Shown piece by piece: positions 27,994 to 36,363 of a DNA stretch of 64,000 nucleotides. The notes under the pieces were generated by a model, which saw only the letters and a program-made list of their open reading frames with translations, did no database searches and was not told the DNA's origin. The stretch spans positions 5,968,501-6,032,500 of the forward strand of contig NC_015312.1 of the NCBI RefSeq assembly GCF_000196675.2, given 5' to 3'. A program made the translations under genes and the position numbers. How positions within the stretch are numbered: position 1 is the stretch's first letter; every line of letters begins with the position of its first letter. Source of the stretch: Pseudonocardia benzenivorans CB1190. Its GTDB lineage: Bacteria; Actinomycetota; Actinomycetes; Mycobacteriales; Pseudonocardiaceae.

Positions 27994-28281
27994 ATGACCC
28001 GCTCGATACGACCGCCGCGGCTCGTCCGCGAGGACCCCGCCCGCCGCGAGGCGGACCCGGGCCCCGTGACACCCCGGCCGCGGCCGACGGAGCCGGCTCC
28101 GGCCGGGTGCCCCGACACCCGGCCCTCCGGCGGCCCGGCCCCGATGCCGGTGCAGCGGCCCGGAGCGGGGCCCGCGCCGCAGGGGGCCGACCCGGGACGC
28201 CCCGCCGCCGGCGCCCCACCCGCATCAGCCCGGCCTCCCGTGCCGGCACCCCACCCGGCCACGCAGCGGGAGGAACCGAAC

Positions 28282-28890
28282 GTGACGGCAGCCGCCGAGC
28301 TCCCCGTGCCGGAGCCCGAGGAGGACGGCGAGGGTTCCTGGGCACTCGTCAAGGCCGCCCAGGCGGGTGACATGGCCGCGTTCGGTCGGCTGTACCAGCG
28401 GTACCAGGACGTCGTCTTCCGATACATCGTCTATCGGATGGGCGACCGTGGCACCGCCGAGGACCTCACGCACGAGACGTTCGTCCGGGCCTTGCGCCGC
28501 ATCGGCACCGTCACCTACCAGGGCCGCGACATCGGGGCCTGGTTCGTCACGATCGCCCGCAACCTGGTGCTCGACCAGGTCAAGTCGAGCCGCTACCGCC
28601 TCGAGTCGACGACGGACAACATCGTCGAGCTCGCGCCGCCGACCACGAGCGGCCCGGAGTCACAGGTCCTGGAGAGCGCGCAGCGCGATGCGCTGCTGCG
28701 ATGCATCGACATGCTGAACCCGGATCAGAAGGAATGCATCACGCTGCGGTTCCTGCACTGCCTCTCGGTGGCGGAGACGGCCGAGAAGATGGACCGCAAC
28801 GAGGGCGCGGTCAAGGCACTGCAGCACCGGGCCGTCAAGCGGCTCGCGCAGCTCATGCCCGACGGCTTCAAGCCGGACGGCCCCACGTGA
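28282..28890 (+). CDS. bldN: BldN-like ECF RNA polymerase sigma factor
   Basis: A 202-residue ECF sigma factor. Region 2 is AFGRLYQRYQDVVFRYIVYRMGDRGTAEDLTHETFVRAL (residues ~30-68, quoted in parts). Region 4 is LNPDQKECITLRFLHCLSVAETAEKMDRNEGAVKALQHRAVKRL (~155-198, quoted in parts). The GTG at 28282 has a strong GGGAGGA ribosome binding site 7 nt before it. The same frame is open back to an ATG at 27994, which would add 96 Pro/Ala/Arg-rich residues with ~88% GC at third positions. Streptomyces BldN is made with an N-terminal pro-sequence of similar size, so the long form is a real alternative. The BldN assignment rests mainly on the DUF5667 partner downstream and the BldN-type promoter before it. 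Confidence 0.75.
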   Translation: MTAAAELPVPEPEEDGEGSWALVKAAQAGDMAAFGRLYQRYQDVVFRYIVYRMGDRGTAEDLTHETFVRALRRIGTVTYQGRDIGAWFVTIARNLVLDQVKSSRYRLESTTDNIVELAPPTTSGPESQVLESAQRDALLRCIDMLNPDQKECITLRFLHCLSVAETAEKMDRNEGAVKALQHRAVKRLAQLMPDGFKPDGPT

Positions 28891-28987
28891 GCCCCCGGAA
28901 CGCGGGGCGGGGCCATATCGCCCCGGCGCCGCGAGTTGTTACGCGAGCGGCGAGTGACATCCCCGATGCGGTGAACGGTCTGGACGA

Positions 28988-29015
28988 CGTAACCACCTGC
29001 CCTTTCCGTCGTTGG
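28988..29015 (+). promoter_or_regulatory. BldN-type promoter (CGTAAC-N16-CGTTGG)
   Basis: CGTAAC at 28988-28993 and CGTTGG at 29010-29015 are exactly 16 bp apart. The Streptomyces sigma-BldN consensus is CGTAAC-N16-CGTTGA, so 11 of 12 positions agree. It lies between the sigma gene and the DUF5667 gene, giving a leader of about 60 nt to the ATG at 29081. It implies that the sigma factor drives its own partner gene, as known for rsbN. Confidence 0.8.
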
Positions 29016-29080
29016 GCTCTACAACGTCGGGAGAGCGCAGCGATGTGCGACAGCGCAGGGATGCAGTGAGGACGGCCAAC

Positions 29081-30661
29081 ATGCCCGCCGGACAGGGCAA
29101 GGACCCCAAGCGGTACGCCGCGTGGGAGGAGCCGGGGTCACCCCTCGGCCCGCCCGCGGAGGACGAGCTCGAGCACGAGATGGCACTGGCCGCCGCGCTC
29201 GACCGCAACCTGAGCTCGCTGTCGCCCAGCGCCGACGAGTCGGCACGGATGCACGCCCGCATGGAGGCGATGCTCGCCGGCCTCGCCGTAGGGGGCCCCG
29301 CCGGCCCGCGGGCCGGTGCGTTCCCCGAGGCGCTGTTCGCGGAGACCTCCGTCCCCGGGACGGCGTTCCCGGAGCGCGACACCGAACGCACGATGCGGAT
29401 CGAGCCGGTCCGCGCCGTGGCCGCGCCCACGGCGCGCGCCGCGGCCGCACAGCCGGCGGCCGGGTCGGCGGACCCCAGCGCCGACGGGCCCGCCCACACC
29501 GCCGACGTCCCCGCCCACGGGGAGCCGGCCGCTGCCGGTCCCGCCACCGGGGCCGCCGCTGCCGGGACCGCCACTGCTGGGACCGCCACTGCCGGGACCG
29601 ATGGCGCCGAGACGGTCGTCGCTCGCGCCGACGCCGTCCGCTCCGGCGGAGCGGCCCACGCTCCCGGTGTCGCCCGCTCCCGCAAGGCCCGCCACGTGCT
29701 GCCCCGCGGCTACCGCGACCGTCCGGACGATGTCCCCGGGTCCCGACGTCCCGAGCGCCCGTCCGGCAGGCGCCGCATCACCGTCGTGGCCGCGGCCGCG
29801 CTGCTCGTCATGATCGCGCTCACCGGCGGCGGCATGCTCGCCAGCCGCGACGCGCTCCCCGGCGACTCGCTCTACGGCGTCAAGCGCGCCGCGGAGTCGT
29901 TCGGCTCGGTGTTCACCTTCGGGTCCGACGCCAAGGCCCGCCGTCAGCTCGAGCTGGCCTCGGCCCGGCTCAGCGAGATCGAGCAGCTCGCGGCGCGCGG
30001 CGGCGGCGACCCCGTCGTCCTCGCCTCCGCGATCGACGACTTCGACAGCGCGACCACCGAGGGCAGCAGGCTCGTCCTCGACGGGGCCGAGGGCTCCGGC
30101 GGCGCCGGGATGAGCGACCTGTCCACCTGGGCGGGCCAGGCGTCGACGCGGTGGAGCGCGCTGCGCTCGTCACTGCCCGACCCGGCCGACGCCGACAGGT
30201 CGATCACGCTGCTGCACCGCATCGCCGACCGCTCGGCCGCGCTGCAGAGCCGGATGAACTGCTCCGAGGTCTCCGACGGCTCCGACGACCTCGGGCCCAT
30301 CCCGGCGACCGGCGCGTGCGCCCCGCGCAGCACCGGGCCGTCGAGCGGGCCGACCGCGGGCGACAGGGGGACGTCCCAGTCCGCAAGGGCCGGGGCGTCG
30401 ACCCAGCCGGACAACGGCTCCGAGGAAGCCACCGCGAGCGCCACCCCCGAGTCCGCGACGACGACCAACGGCGGTGTCCTGCCCGGCCTCGGCACCGACG
30501 GTCTCCCGCTGCCCAACCCGGCGACGGGCACGGGCTCCGGGGCGGGCGACAGCAGCCCGCCGACGACCACGACGTCGGCGCCGTCGCAGAAGGGGCTCCT
30601 GCCGCCCATCACGCTGCCCCCGCTGCTGCCGGGCCAGTCCGGCATCACCCTGGGCGGCTGA
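29081..30661 (+). CDS. rsbN: DUF5667 membrane protein, probable RsbN-type anti-sigma factor
   Basis: A 526-residue protein. The cytoplasmic N-terminal ~70 residues ([49 protein letters not shown]) are the likely sigma-binding part. An Ala/Pro/Thr-rich linker with AGTAT repeats follows. One helix ([19 protein letters not shown]) crosses the membrane at ~235-255. DUF5667 begins at [17 protein letters not shown] and continues through [11 protein letters not shown]. The last ~130 residues are Ser/Thr/Pro-rich. DUF5667 occurs in Streptomyces RsbN, the anti-sigma of BldN. ATG 29081 follows TGAGGAC and lies downstream of the BldN-type promoter; GTG 29066 is an alternative. Confidence 0.75.
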   Translation: MPAGQGKDPKRYAAWEEPGSPLGPPAEDELEHEMALAAALDRNLSSLSPSADESARMHARMEAMLAGLAVGGPAGPRAGAFPEALFAETSVPGTAFPERDTERTMRIEPVRAVAAPTARAAAAQPAAGSADPSADGPAHTADVPAHGEPAAAGPATGAAAAGTATAGTATAGTDGAETVVARADAVRSGGAAHAPGVARSRKARHVLPRGYRDRPDDVPGSRRPERPSGRRRITVVAAAALLVMIALTGGGMLASRDALPGDSLYGVKRAAESFGSVFTFGSDAKARRQLELASARLSEIEQLAARGGGDPVVLASAIDDFDSATTEGSRLVLDGAEGSGGAGMSDLSTWAGQASTRWSALRSSLPDPADADRSITLLHRIADRSAALQSRMNCSEVSDGSDDLGPIPATGACAPRSTGPSSGPTAGDRGTSQSARAGASTQPDNGSEEATASATPESATTTNGGVLPGLGTDGLPLPNPATGTGSGAGDSSPPTTTTSAPSQKGLLPPITLPPLLPGQSGITLGG

Positions 30662-30686
30662 GCCTCCACCGCACGCCGCTCCCTCG

Positions 30687-30727
30687 CGCCGCCGAGGCCG
30701 TCGCGTCACCGCGACGGCCTCGCGGCG
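30687..30727. terminator. Hairpin terminator after the DUF5667 gene
   Basis: CGCCGCCGAGGCCGTCGCG (30687-30705) pairs with CGCGACGGCCTCGCGGCG (30710-30727) around a TCAC loop, with one bulged C. It starts 26 nt past the stop. Confidence 0.8.
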
Positions 30728-30810
30728 TTCCCGGCAACGGCCACCCGTCGCGACCGGTCGACGACGCTACGCTGAAGCCTGCCCGTCACACGCGATCCGG
30801 AGGCGCCCGA

Positions 30811-31749
30811 GTGGTTGGACAGCCTGACGCCGAACCCGGCGACGGTCGTCCCGAGGTGGCCGGCATCGCCGAGTCGGACGACGTGCTCGATCGCGTCACC
30901 GCGCTCGACCCGGCCCGGCGGGCGGGCGAGGCGTCGGCAGCCGCTGCCGTCGCGGCAGGCACCGACGCCACCGCGGAGGCTCCCGCCACCGACCTCACCG
31001 CGGCGGCGTTCTTCGACGTCGACAACACGATGATGGTCGGCGCGTCGATCTTCCACTTCGCCCGCGGCCTCGCCGCCCGCAAGTTCTTCACGACGTCGGA
31101 CCTGCTCGGGTTCGCCTGGCAGCAGGTGAAGTTCCGGGTCGGGGGCCGGGAGACCGACGTCAGCGGCCACCGTGACACCGCCCTGTCGTTCGTCGCCGGC
31201 CGTCCCGTGGCCGAGGTCGTCGCGCTCGGCGAGGAGATCTACGACGAGCTCATGGCCGACCGCATCTGGGCGGGCACGCGTGCGCTCGCCCAGATGCACC
31301 TCGACGCCGGCCAGCGCGTCTGGCTCGTCACGGCGACGCCCGTCGAGCTGGCGCTGATCATCGCCCGCAGGCTGGGCCTCACCGGTGCGCTCGGCACCGT
31401 CGCGGAGAGCGTCGACGGCCACTACACGGGTCGCCTCGTCGGCGAGATCCTGCACGGCACGGCCAAGGCGCACGCGATCCGCGCGCTCGCCGTCGCCGAG
31501 GGGTTGGACCTGCGCCGATGCAGCGCGTACAGCGACTCGGTCAACGACGTACCGATGCTGTCCGCCGTGGGCACCGCGGTCGCCGTCAACCCCGACTCCG
31601 AGCTGCGCGACACCGCCAAGGAACGCGGCTGGCAGATCCGCGACTTCCGGACCGGACGCAAGGCGGCGAAGATCGGCGTGCCGTCGGTGCTGGGCGCGGG
31701 TGTCGTCGCGGGCGCGATCGCGGCGGGCGTGGCGCACCGCCGACGCTGA
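30811..31749 (+). CDS. HAD-superfamily hydrolase, SerB1-like (IB subfamily)
   Basis: A 312-residue phosphatase. The catalytic motif is FFDVDNTMM (nucleophile Asp ~69, acid/base Asp ~71), motif II is LVTATP, and [10 protein letters not shown] is the late Asp motif. A helical cap lies between. The final ~35 residues include a hydrophobic stretch ([19 protein letters not shown]) that may touch the membrane. The relative Rv0505c of M. tuberculosis is called SerB1, but phosphoserine is not a proven substrate here. The GTG has GGAGG 7 nt upstream. Confidence 0.85.
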   Translation: MVGQPDAEPGDGRPEVAGIAESDDVLDRVTALDPARRAGEASAAAAVAAGTDATAEAPATDLTAAAFFDVDNTMMVGASIFHFARGLAARKFFTTSDLLGFAWQQVKFRVGGRETDVSGHRDTALSFVAGRPVAEVVALGEEIYDELMADRIWAGTRALAQMHLDAGQRVWLVTATPVELALIIARRLGLTGALGTVAESVDGHYTGRLVGEILHGTAKAHAIRALAVAEGLDLRRCSAYSDSVNDVPMLSAVGTAVAVNPDSELRDTAKERGWQIRDFRTGRKAAKIGVPSVLGAGVVAGAIAAGVAHRRR

Positions 31750-31806
31750 GCGTCCCCGCGGGACGTCGACCGCTCCGGCCGCGGCGGGGTCGGCGTGGCC
31801 GCGCCG

Positions 31807-33276
31807 TCAGCCGAGGAAGGCGTTGCGTCGCTGCGACAGCAGCCGGTACAGGGTGTGCTGGATGCTCTCCCGGACCTGGTCGGTCAGGTTGAACACGAGC
31901 ATCGGGTCGTCGGCGTCGGCCGGCTCGTGGGCGTCGGTGCGGATCGGCTCGCCGAACTCGATGTACCACTTCGACGGCAGCGGCACGGCGCCCAGCGGTC
32001 CGAGCAGCGGGAACGTCGGCGTCACCGGGAAGTACGGCGCGCCGAACAGCCGCGCGAGCGGCTTGATGTCGCCGATCTTCGGATAGATCTCCTCGGCCCC
32101 GACGATCGAGCACGGGATGATCGGGACACCGGTGCGCAACGCGGCCGAGACGAACCCGCCGCGACCGAAACGCTGCAGTTTGTAGCGGTCCTTGAACGGC
32201 TTGCCGATGCCCTTGAAGCCCTCCGGCCACACGCCGACGAGCTCACCGGAGGACATCAGCCGCTCCGCGTCGGGGTTGCACGCCAAGGTCGCGCCCTGCT
32301 TGCGGGTCAGCGCACCGAGGACGGGCAGCCGGAACACCAGGTCGGCGCCCAGCATCCGCAGGTGCCGGCGCGCGGGGTGCTCGTCGTGCAGCGCGACCGC
32401 CGTCATCAGCGCGTCGAGCGGCAACGTGCCCGAGTGGTTGGCGACGACGAGCGCGCCGCCCACGTCGGGCACGTGGTGCATCCCGATCGTCTCGACGCGG
32501 AACCACGACCGGTACAGCGGTCGCAACGCCGGGATGATCACGTTGTCGGTGAGGTCGGGATCGAAGCCGAACTCGTCGACCTGGTAGTCGCCGTCGACAC
32601 GCCTGCGCACGAAGGCGGCGAGCCGTTCGATCGACTCCTCGAGGACGCTCGGTCCGGTCGGCTCGGCGGCCTCCGGGCCGGGAGCCTCGGGCGACGCGGG
32701 CCCCGCCTCGGAACGCTCTCCCCGTGTCCGCCTGGCGCTCTCGGCGCGCAGCGGGATGACCCGGGCGCCCGACCCGTCCGGCGGCAGCTCGGAGGTCTCC
32801 ACGGGGTCCCCGTCCTCGGGACGCCGCGTCCCGCGGCGGGTCGTCGCCGTCTCGCGCTCGCCGCTCTTCGCCACGCCACCCGCCCCCGCAGTCGTGCCCG
32901 TCGTCGTGCCCTTCGTCCGGTCCGCGTCGCCGGCCCCCGACCCGGTGGTGTCCGGCGTCGACCCGGCTCCGCCCCGTGCGGGCGTGCACGGGCTCCGGGC
33001 CGAACCGTTCCGCTCACCGCCGTCCCCGGCCCGCGTGCGATGTCTGCCCGTGCCGGACGTCACCGGCGCCGCGGTGTCGGGGCGGCGGCCGTTGCGACCG
33101 CCGGGACCGTCGTCGCGGCCCGTCGCCGACCGGGGGGCGCCGGGCCCGCGGACCGCCGTCGCGTCGCCGGCACGCGGGCGTCCCTCGACGCGTCCCGCTC
33201 GCGGCGGCGGGGCGGGCCGGCCCCGGTCGACACCGAGGGCGTCGCGGGACCGGGCGGAGAGGTCGTCGTCGCTCAT
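31807..33276 (-). CDS. Lysophospholipid-type acyltransferase with long disordered N-terminus
   Basis: A 489-residue protein. Residues 1-~215 are Arg/Gly/Thr/Pro/Asp-rich and look disordered. Residues ~240-480 are a PlsC/DGAT-like acyltransferase: VVANHSGTLPLDALM in place of the usual NHx4D block, VGVWPEGFKGIGKPF with the PEG motif, and VPIIPCSIVGAEEIYP. It probably adds an acyl chain to a lysophospholipid or glycolipid at the membrane. The ATG overlaps the epimerase stop by 4 nt, and the pair is conserved in mycobacteria (Rv0501-Rv0502, from memory). The long N-terminal part is unusual in length. Confidence 0.85.
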   Translation of the reverse strand: MSDDDLSARSRDALGVDRGRPAPPPRAGRVEGRPRAGDATAVRGPGAPRSATGRDDGPGGRNGRRPDTAAPVTSGTGRHRTRAGDGGERNGSARSPCTPARGGAGSTPDTTGSGAGDADRTKGTTTGTTAGAGGVAKSGERETATTRRGTRRPEDGDPVETSELPPDGSGARVIPLRAESARRTRGERSEAGPASPEAPGPEAAEPTGPSVLEESIERLAAFVRRRVDGDYQVDEFGFDPDLTDNVIIPALRPLYRSWFRVETIGMHHVPDVGGALVVANHSGTLPLDALMTAVALHDEHPARRHLRMLGADLVFRLPVLGALTRKQGATLACNPDAERLMSSGELVGVWPEGFKGIGKPFKDRYKLQRFGRGGFVSAALRTGVPIIPCSIVGAEEIYPKIGDIKPLARLFGAPYFPVTPTFPLLGPLGAVPLPSKWYIEFGEPIRTDAHEPADADDPMLVFNLTDQVRESIQHTLYRLLSQRRNAFLG

Positions 33277-34310
33277 CGCAGCACCCGTGCTGCGGCCAGC
33301 GCGCCGCGTTCGACCGTGTCGACCCATCCGTCGCCGACGATCGGGTGCAGTGCGCGGCCGCGGACGTAGTCGTCGAAGGCCTGTGCGGTCGTCCAGCGTG
33401 GGGTGAACCCGAACTCCGTCCGCATCCTGCTGGTGTCCACGACTCGCCCGAAGTTCAGGAAGCGCATCTGCTCCGGGGAGAAGTCGACGATGCGCGCCGA
33501 CCGGAACAGCTTGCCCACCGGTCCCACCGCGGGCGACGGCACCGGCAGCGGCAGCCGACCCGCACGCCGGATGGCCTGCGAGAGCAGCAGCACCCCGTCG
33601 GCGGCGACGTTGAACACGCCCGGCAGCTGCTCCGTGGCGGCTCGCTGCAGGACGGTCAGCGCGTCCTCCTCGTGGAGGAGCTGGACGCGCGCGTCGTACC
33701 CCAGGACGGTCGGGATGACCGGCAGGGCGAAGTACCGGGTCAGGACGGTGTCGATCCGCGGGCCGATGAAGTTCGCGAACCGCAGGACCGTGACGCCGAC
33801 GTCGGGACGGCGGCGGGCGAACCCGCGCAGGTAGCCCTCGATCTCGGCGGCGTCCTTGCCGTAGCCGCCCGAGGACATCTCCTTGGGCGTCATGGCCTCG
33901 TCGAACAACGCGGGGTCGCGGGAGCTGGAGCCGTAGACGGCCGTCGTCGACTTGAGGACGACACGGGTCACCGACGCCGCCTTCTGGCACGCCGCGAGCA
34001 GCTGCATCGTCCCGATGACGTTCATCTCCTTCATCGCCGTCCGGCCGCCGGACCGGGCCGGACCGGCCGAGACCGACGCGTGCACGACGGTGTCGACAGA
34101 GGCGTTGGAGATGACCTTGGCGATCAACGGGTTGCGGATGTCCGCGCGGACGAACTCGGCGCGGCCCATGCGGCGCAACAGATCCCGGGGCGGCGGGACG
34201 GTGTCCACGCCCAGCACGCGGTCGATCGAGGAGTCGGCGGCGAGCCGGGCGGCCAGATGCCCACCCAGGAACCCGCTCACACCGGTGACCAGGACGACGG
34301 AAGGAGCCAC
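33273..34310 (-). CDS. NAD(P)-dependent epimerase/dehydratase family protein
   Basis: A 345-residue extended short-chain dehydrogenase. The dinucleotide motif GVSGFLGGHLA is at ~10-20, Asp in GVDTVPPP follows the second strand, and DTVVHASVS and VLKSTTAVYGSS are family blocks. The usual YxxxK catalytic pair was not seen: SGGYGKDAAE stands at the expected place with Lys only two residues after Tyr. The enzyme may therefore be atypical or non-catalytic. It is translationally coupled to the acyltransferase, which suggests a joint role in a glycolipid or envelope lipid. Confidence 0.82.
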   Translation of the reverse strand: MAPSVVLVTGVSGFLGGHLAARLAADSSIDRVLGVDTVPPPRDLLRRMGRAEFVRADIRNPLIAKVISNASVDTVVHASVSAGPARSGGRTAMKEMNVIGTMQLLAACQKAASVTRVVLKSTTAVYGSSSRDPALFDEAMTPKEMSSGGYGKDAAEIEGYLRGFARRRPDVGVTVLRFANFIGPRIDTVLTRYFALPVIPTVLGYDARVQLLHEEDALTVLQRAATEQLPGVFNVAADGVLLLSQAIRRAGRLPLPVPSPAVGPVGKLFRSARIVDFSPEQMRFLNFGRVVDTSRMRTEFGFTPRWTTAQAFDDYVRGRALHPIVGDGWVDTVERGALAAARVLR

Positions 34311-34472
34311 GGGGCCTCACAGAAGGGCGTCGGAGAGCCCCGATGCTAGCCCTCCCGGCCGAGCTCGGGGGCCGGTGCAGGAAAAGGCTGTGTGACGTCC
34401 GGGGCCGCAGGATCGGCGCGGCGGCGCGCCGTGGTCGTGGCCGGGTGCGGACGGTCGTGCGGCGGACCGGCG

Positions 34473-34500
34473 GCCGGTCGCCCGGGTGCGGGCGACCGGC
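34473..34500. terminator. Hairpin terminator after the bS22 gene
   Basis: GCCGGTCGCCC (34473-34483) pairs with GGGCGACCGGC (34490-34500) around a 6-nt loop, 7 nt past the bS22 stop. Two further base pairs can extend the stem. Confidence 0.75.
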
Positions 34501-34506
34501 CGGCGG

Positions 34507-34608
34507 TCACTTGCCGAGCTTGCGACGCTGGACGCGGGTCTTGCGCAGCAGCTTGCGGTGCTTCTTCTTCGACATACGCTTGCGGCGCTTCTTGATGACC
34601 GAGCCCAT
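34507..34608 (-). CDS. bS22-type ribosomal protein (AURKAIP1/COX24 domain), 33 residues
   Basis: A tiny, extremely basic protein: [12 protein letters not shown], then [21 protein letters not shown]. It matches the 33-residue bS22 seen bound to the small subunit in mycobacterial ribosome structures, related to mitochondrial AURKAIP1/COX24. AAGGAA lies 5 nt before the ATG. More than half of the residues are Lys or Arg. Genes for this protein usually sit next to the HTH/excisionase-like gene and proC in actinobacteria, as they do here. Confidence 0.93.
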   Translation of the reverse strand: MGSVIKKRRKRMSKKKHRKLLRKTRVQRRKLGK

Positions 34609-34787
34609 ACGGGTTCCTTCCATGATGTGACGTGCGGGGTGCACAGCGCGGCGCGGGTCCGCGAGGCGCGGCGTACCGGAGCACGCCGACATCGTGACGG
34701 TCCGGACGAAACCGGGCCCGACGACGCTGATCCGCCATGCTACCTGCCGCCCACGGGCCGCCCCCTGCCCGGGCGCGGCCCCGGGAC

Positions 34788-35000
34788 TCAGCCCGCGTCG
34801 AAGTACGCGCTGCGCAGGTACTCCTCGACGGCCCTCTTGGGCACGCGGAACGACCTGCCCACCCGTGCGGCCGGGAGCTCCCCGCCGTGCACGAGCCGGT
34901 ACACGGTCATCTTCGACACGCGCATCATGGCAGCGACCTCGGCGACGGTCAGGAACTGCACCTGGGCCAGGTTGAGCTGCTCGGGCTGCTCGGACGGCAT
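34788..35000 (-). CDS. Small helix-turn-helix DNA-binding protein (excisionase/MerR-like)
   Basis: A 70-residue protein with an HTH_17 domain: [38 protein letters not shown] in parts over ~13-53, ending in [16 protein letters not shown]. It is called excisionase-like by family, but nothing mobile is near; homologues are stable chromosomal regulators placed by proC. The ATG at 35000 has GGAAGGCGG about 8 nt upstream; a GTG at 35051 would add 17 residues. It lies 180 bp from bS22 on the same strand. Confidence 0.85.
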   Translation of the reverse strand: MPSEQPEQLNLAQVQFLTVAEVAAMMRVSKMTVYRLVHGGELPAARVGRSFRVPKRAVEEYLRSAYFDAG

Positions 35001-35152
35001 CCGAACACCGCCTTCCGCTCTCGCACCGTCCGTGGAGGGGACGATGTTCACCCGTGAGGATAGCGGTGCCGTTGTGACTGGCCCGACAGGGATGCCACCC
35101 GGGCGTGGGCCCGCGGCGGCACGTCAGGGTGACCCCCCGTCCGCCGATCGGG

Positions 35153-35965
35153 TCAACGTGCCTGCACCGAGCGTCCCAGCTCCACCGAACGGTCGCGGGC
35201 GGCCTCGATCGCGGCGATGAGCGCGGCCCGCACACCGTGGCGTTCGAGCTCGCGGATCGCGGCGATCGTCGTCCCCGCGGGCGAGGTCACGGCCTCGCGC
35301 AGCAGCACCGGGTGGTCGTCGGACTCACGCATCATCGACGCCGCCCCGTAGGCGGACTGCACGATGAGATCCGCCGCGACCGCACGCGGCAGCCCGAGCA
35401 GGATGCCGGCGTCGATCATCGCCTCGACCAGGAAGAAGAAGTAGGCGGGCCCCGATCCCGACAGCGCCGTGACGGCGTCCTGCTGCGACTCGGGCACCTG
35501 CACGACGCGGCCCACCGCGGCCAGCATGTCGACGACGGTCCCGACGTGCTCGGCGGTCGCGTGCGCGCCGGGCGACACCGCGCTCATCGCCTCGCCGACC
35601 AGCATCGGGGTGTTGGGCATGACGCGCACGACCGGTGTCCCGTCGGGCAGACCGCCCTCGAACAGGGCCGTCGGCAGACCGGCGCACAGCGAGACCACGA
35701 GCGTCCCCGGCCGGATGGCACCCTTGAGCTCACCGAGGACCGGCGCGATGTCCTGTGGCTTCACCGCCACGACGACGACGTCGGCCGCCGCCGCGGCCCC
35801 TGCCACGTCGGCAGACGCGATGCCCAGCCGCTCCGTCAGCTCGGCGGCGCGCTCGGCGTGGCGCTCGGTGAACACCAGCTCCGACGCCGGTCGGCCGCTC
35901 GCCAGCAGTCCGGAGAGCAACGCCTCGCCGATCTTCCCGGCCCCGAGCACAGCGATCCGTGTCAT
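35153..35965 (-). CDS. proC: Pyrroline-5-carboxylate reductase ProC
   Basis: A 270-residue enzyme that reduces pyrroline-5-carboxylate to proline with NAD(P)H. The N-terminal Rossmann motif is [17 protein letters not shown] (5-21), followed by [26 protein letters not shown] and the C-terminal signature [29 protein letters not shown]. Length and start (ATG) are normal. Proline dehydrogenase is encoded about 1.2 kb away on the same strand, so synthesis and breakdown enzymes lie close together. Confidence 0.95.
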   Translation of the reverse strand: MTRIAVLGAGKIGEALLSGLLASGRPASELVFTERHAERAAELTERLGIASADVAGAAAAADVVVVAVKPQDIAPVLGELKGAIRPGTLVVSLCAGLPTALFEGGLPDGTPVVRVMPNTPMLVGEAMSAVSPGAHATAEHVGTVVDMLAAVGRVVQVPESQQDAVTALSGSGPAYFFFLVEAMIDAGILLGLPRAVAADLIVQSAYGAASMMRESDDHPVLLREAVTSPAGTTIAAIRELERHGVRAALIAAIEAARDRSVELGRSVQAR

Positions 35966-36050
35966 GGCCGGAACGGTAGCCGGGCCCCGCCCGGGCCCGC
36001 CGCCGGATTCCCGTACCGCCGCCCACCCGAGCCCGCCGCCCCACCCGAGC

Positions 36051-36312
36051 GCAACCTCACTGCTCCGCCGCGCCCGCGACGCGACGCTCAGGCTGCGCCC
36101 GGCTCTTCGCGCGCAACCTCACCGCTCTCCCGGGCCGCCGCGACGACCGTCAGGTTGCGCCCGGTTCGTCGGCCGCACCCTCAGCGCTCCGCACGCCCAT
36201 GGCACGGCCCTCGGGACTGCGCGCCGTCCGTCGGCCGCAACCTCACCGCTCCCCCGCGCCCGCGACGCGACGCTCAGGTTGCGCCCGGGCTCGTCGGGCG
36301 CAAATGCACTCC
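36051..36312. repeat. Tandem array of a 62-bp palindromic unit (four copies)
   Basis: GCAACC or its variant starts at 36051, 36113, 36175 and 36237, exactly 62 bp apart, with a fragment at 36300. Each good unit reads CGCAACCTCACYGCT, ~25 variable bases, then TCAGGTTGCGCCCG, so the ends can pair as a hairpin. Copy 3 is diverged. The array fills the 398-bp gap between the thioesterase 3' end and proC. No gene is supported in it. Confidence 0.85.
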
Positions 36313-36363
36313 CCCCGGGCCGCCGCCGGCACCACACCGCGGACAGGCGCGGCCGGCCCCGGG

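Noticed and set aside
29012-29080. Upstream ATG for the DUF5667 gene
   Set aside because: It lies inside the BldN-type -10 box (29010-29015), so it would be upstream of the transcript start.
34788-35000. Excisionase-like gene taken as a sign of an integrated element
   Set aside because: No integrase, attachment repeats or foreign composition nearby; the gene sits in the conserved bS22-HTH-proC order.
36051-36312. Repeat array considered as a CRISPR
   Set aside because: Units are contiguous 62-bp repeats with only partly variable middles, not short conserved repeats with unique spacers, and no cas gene is near.
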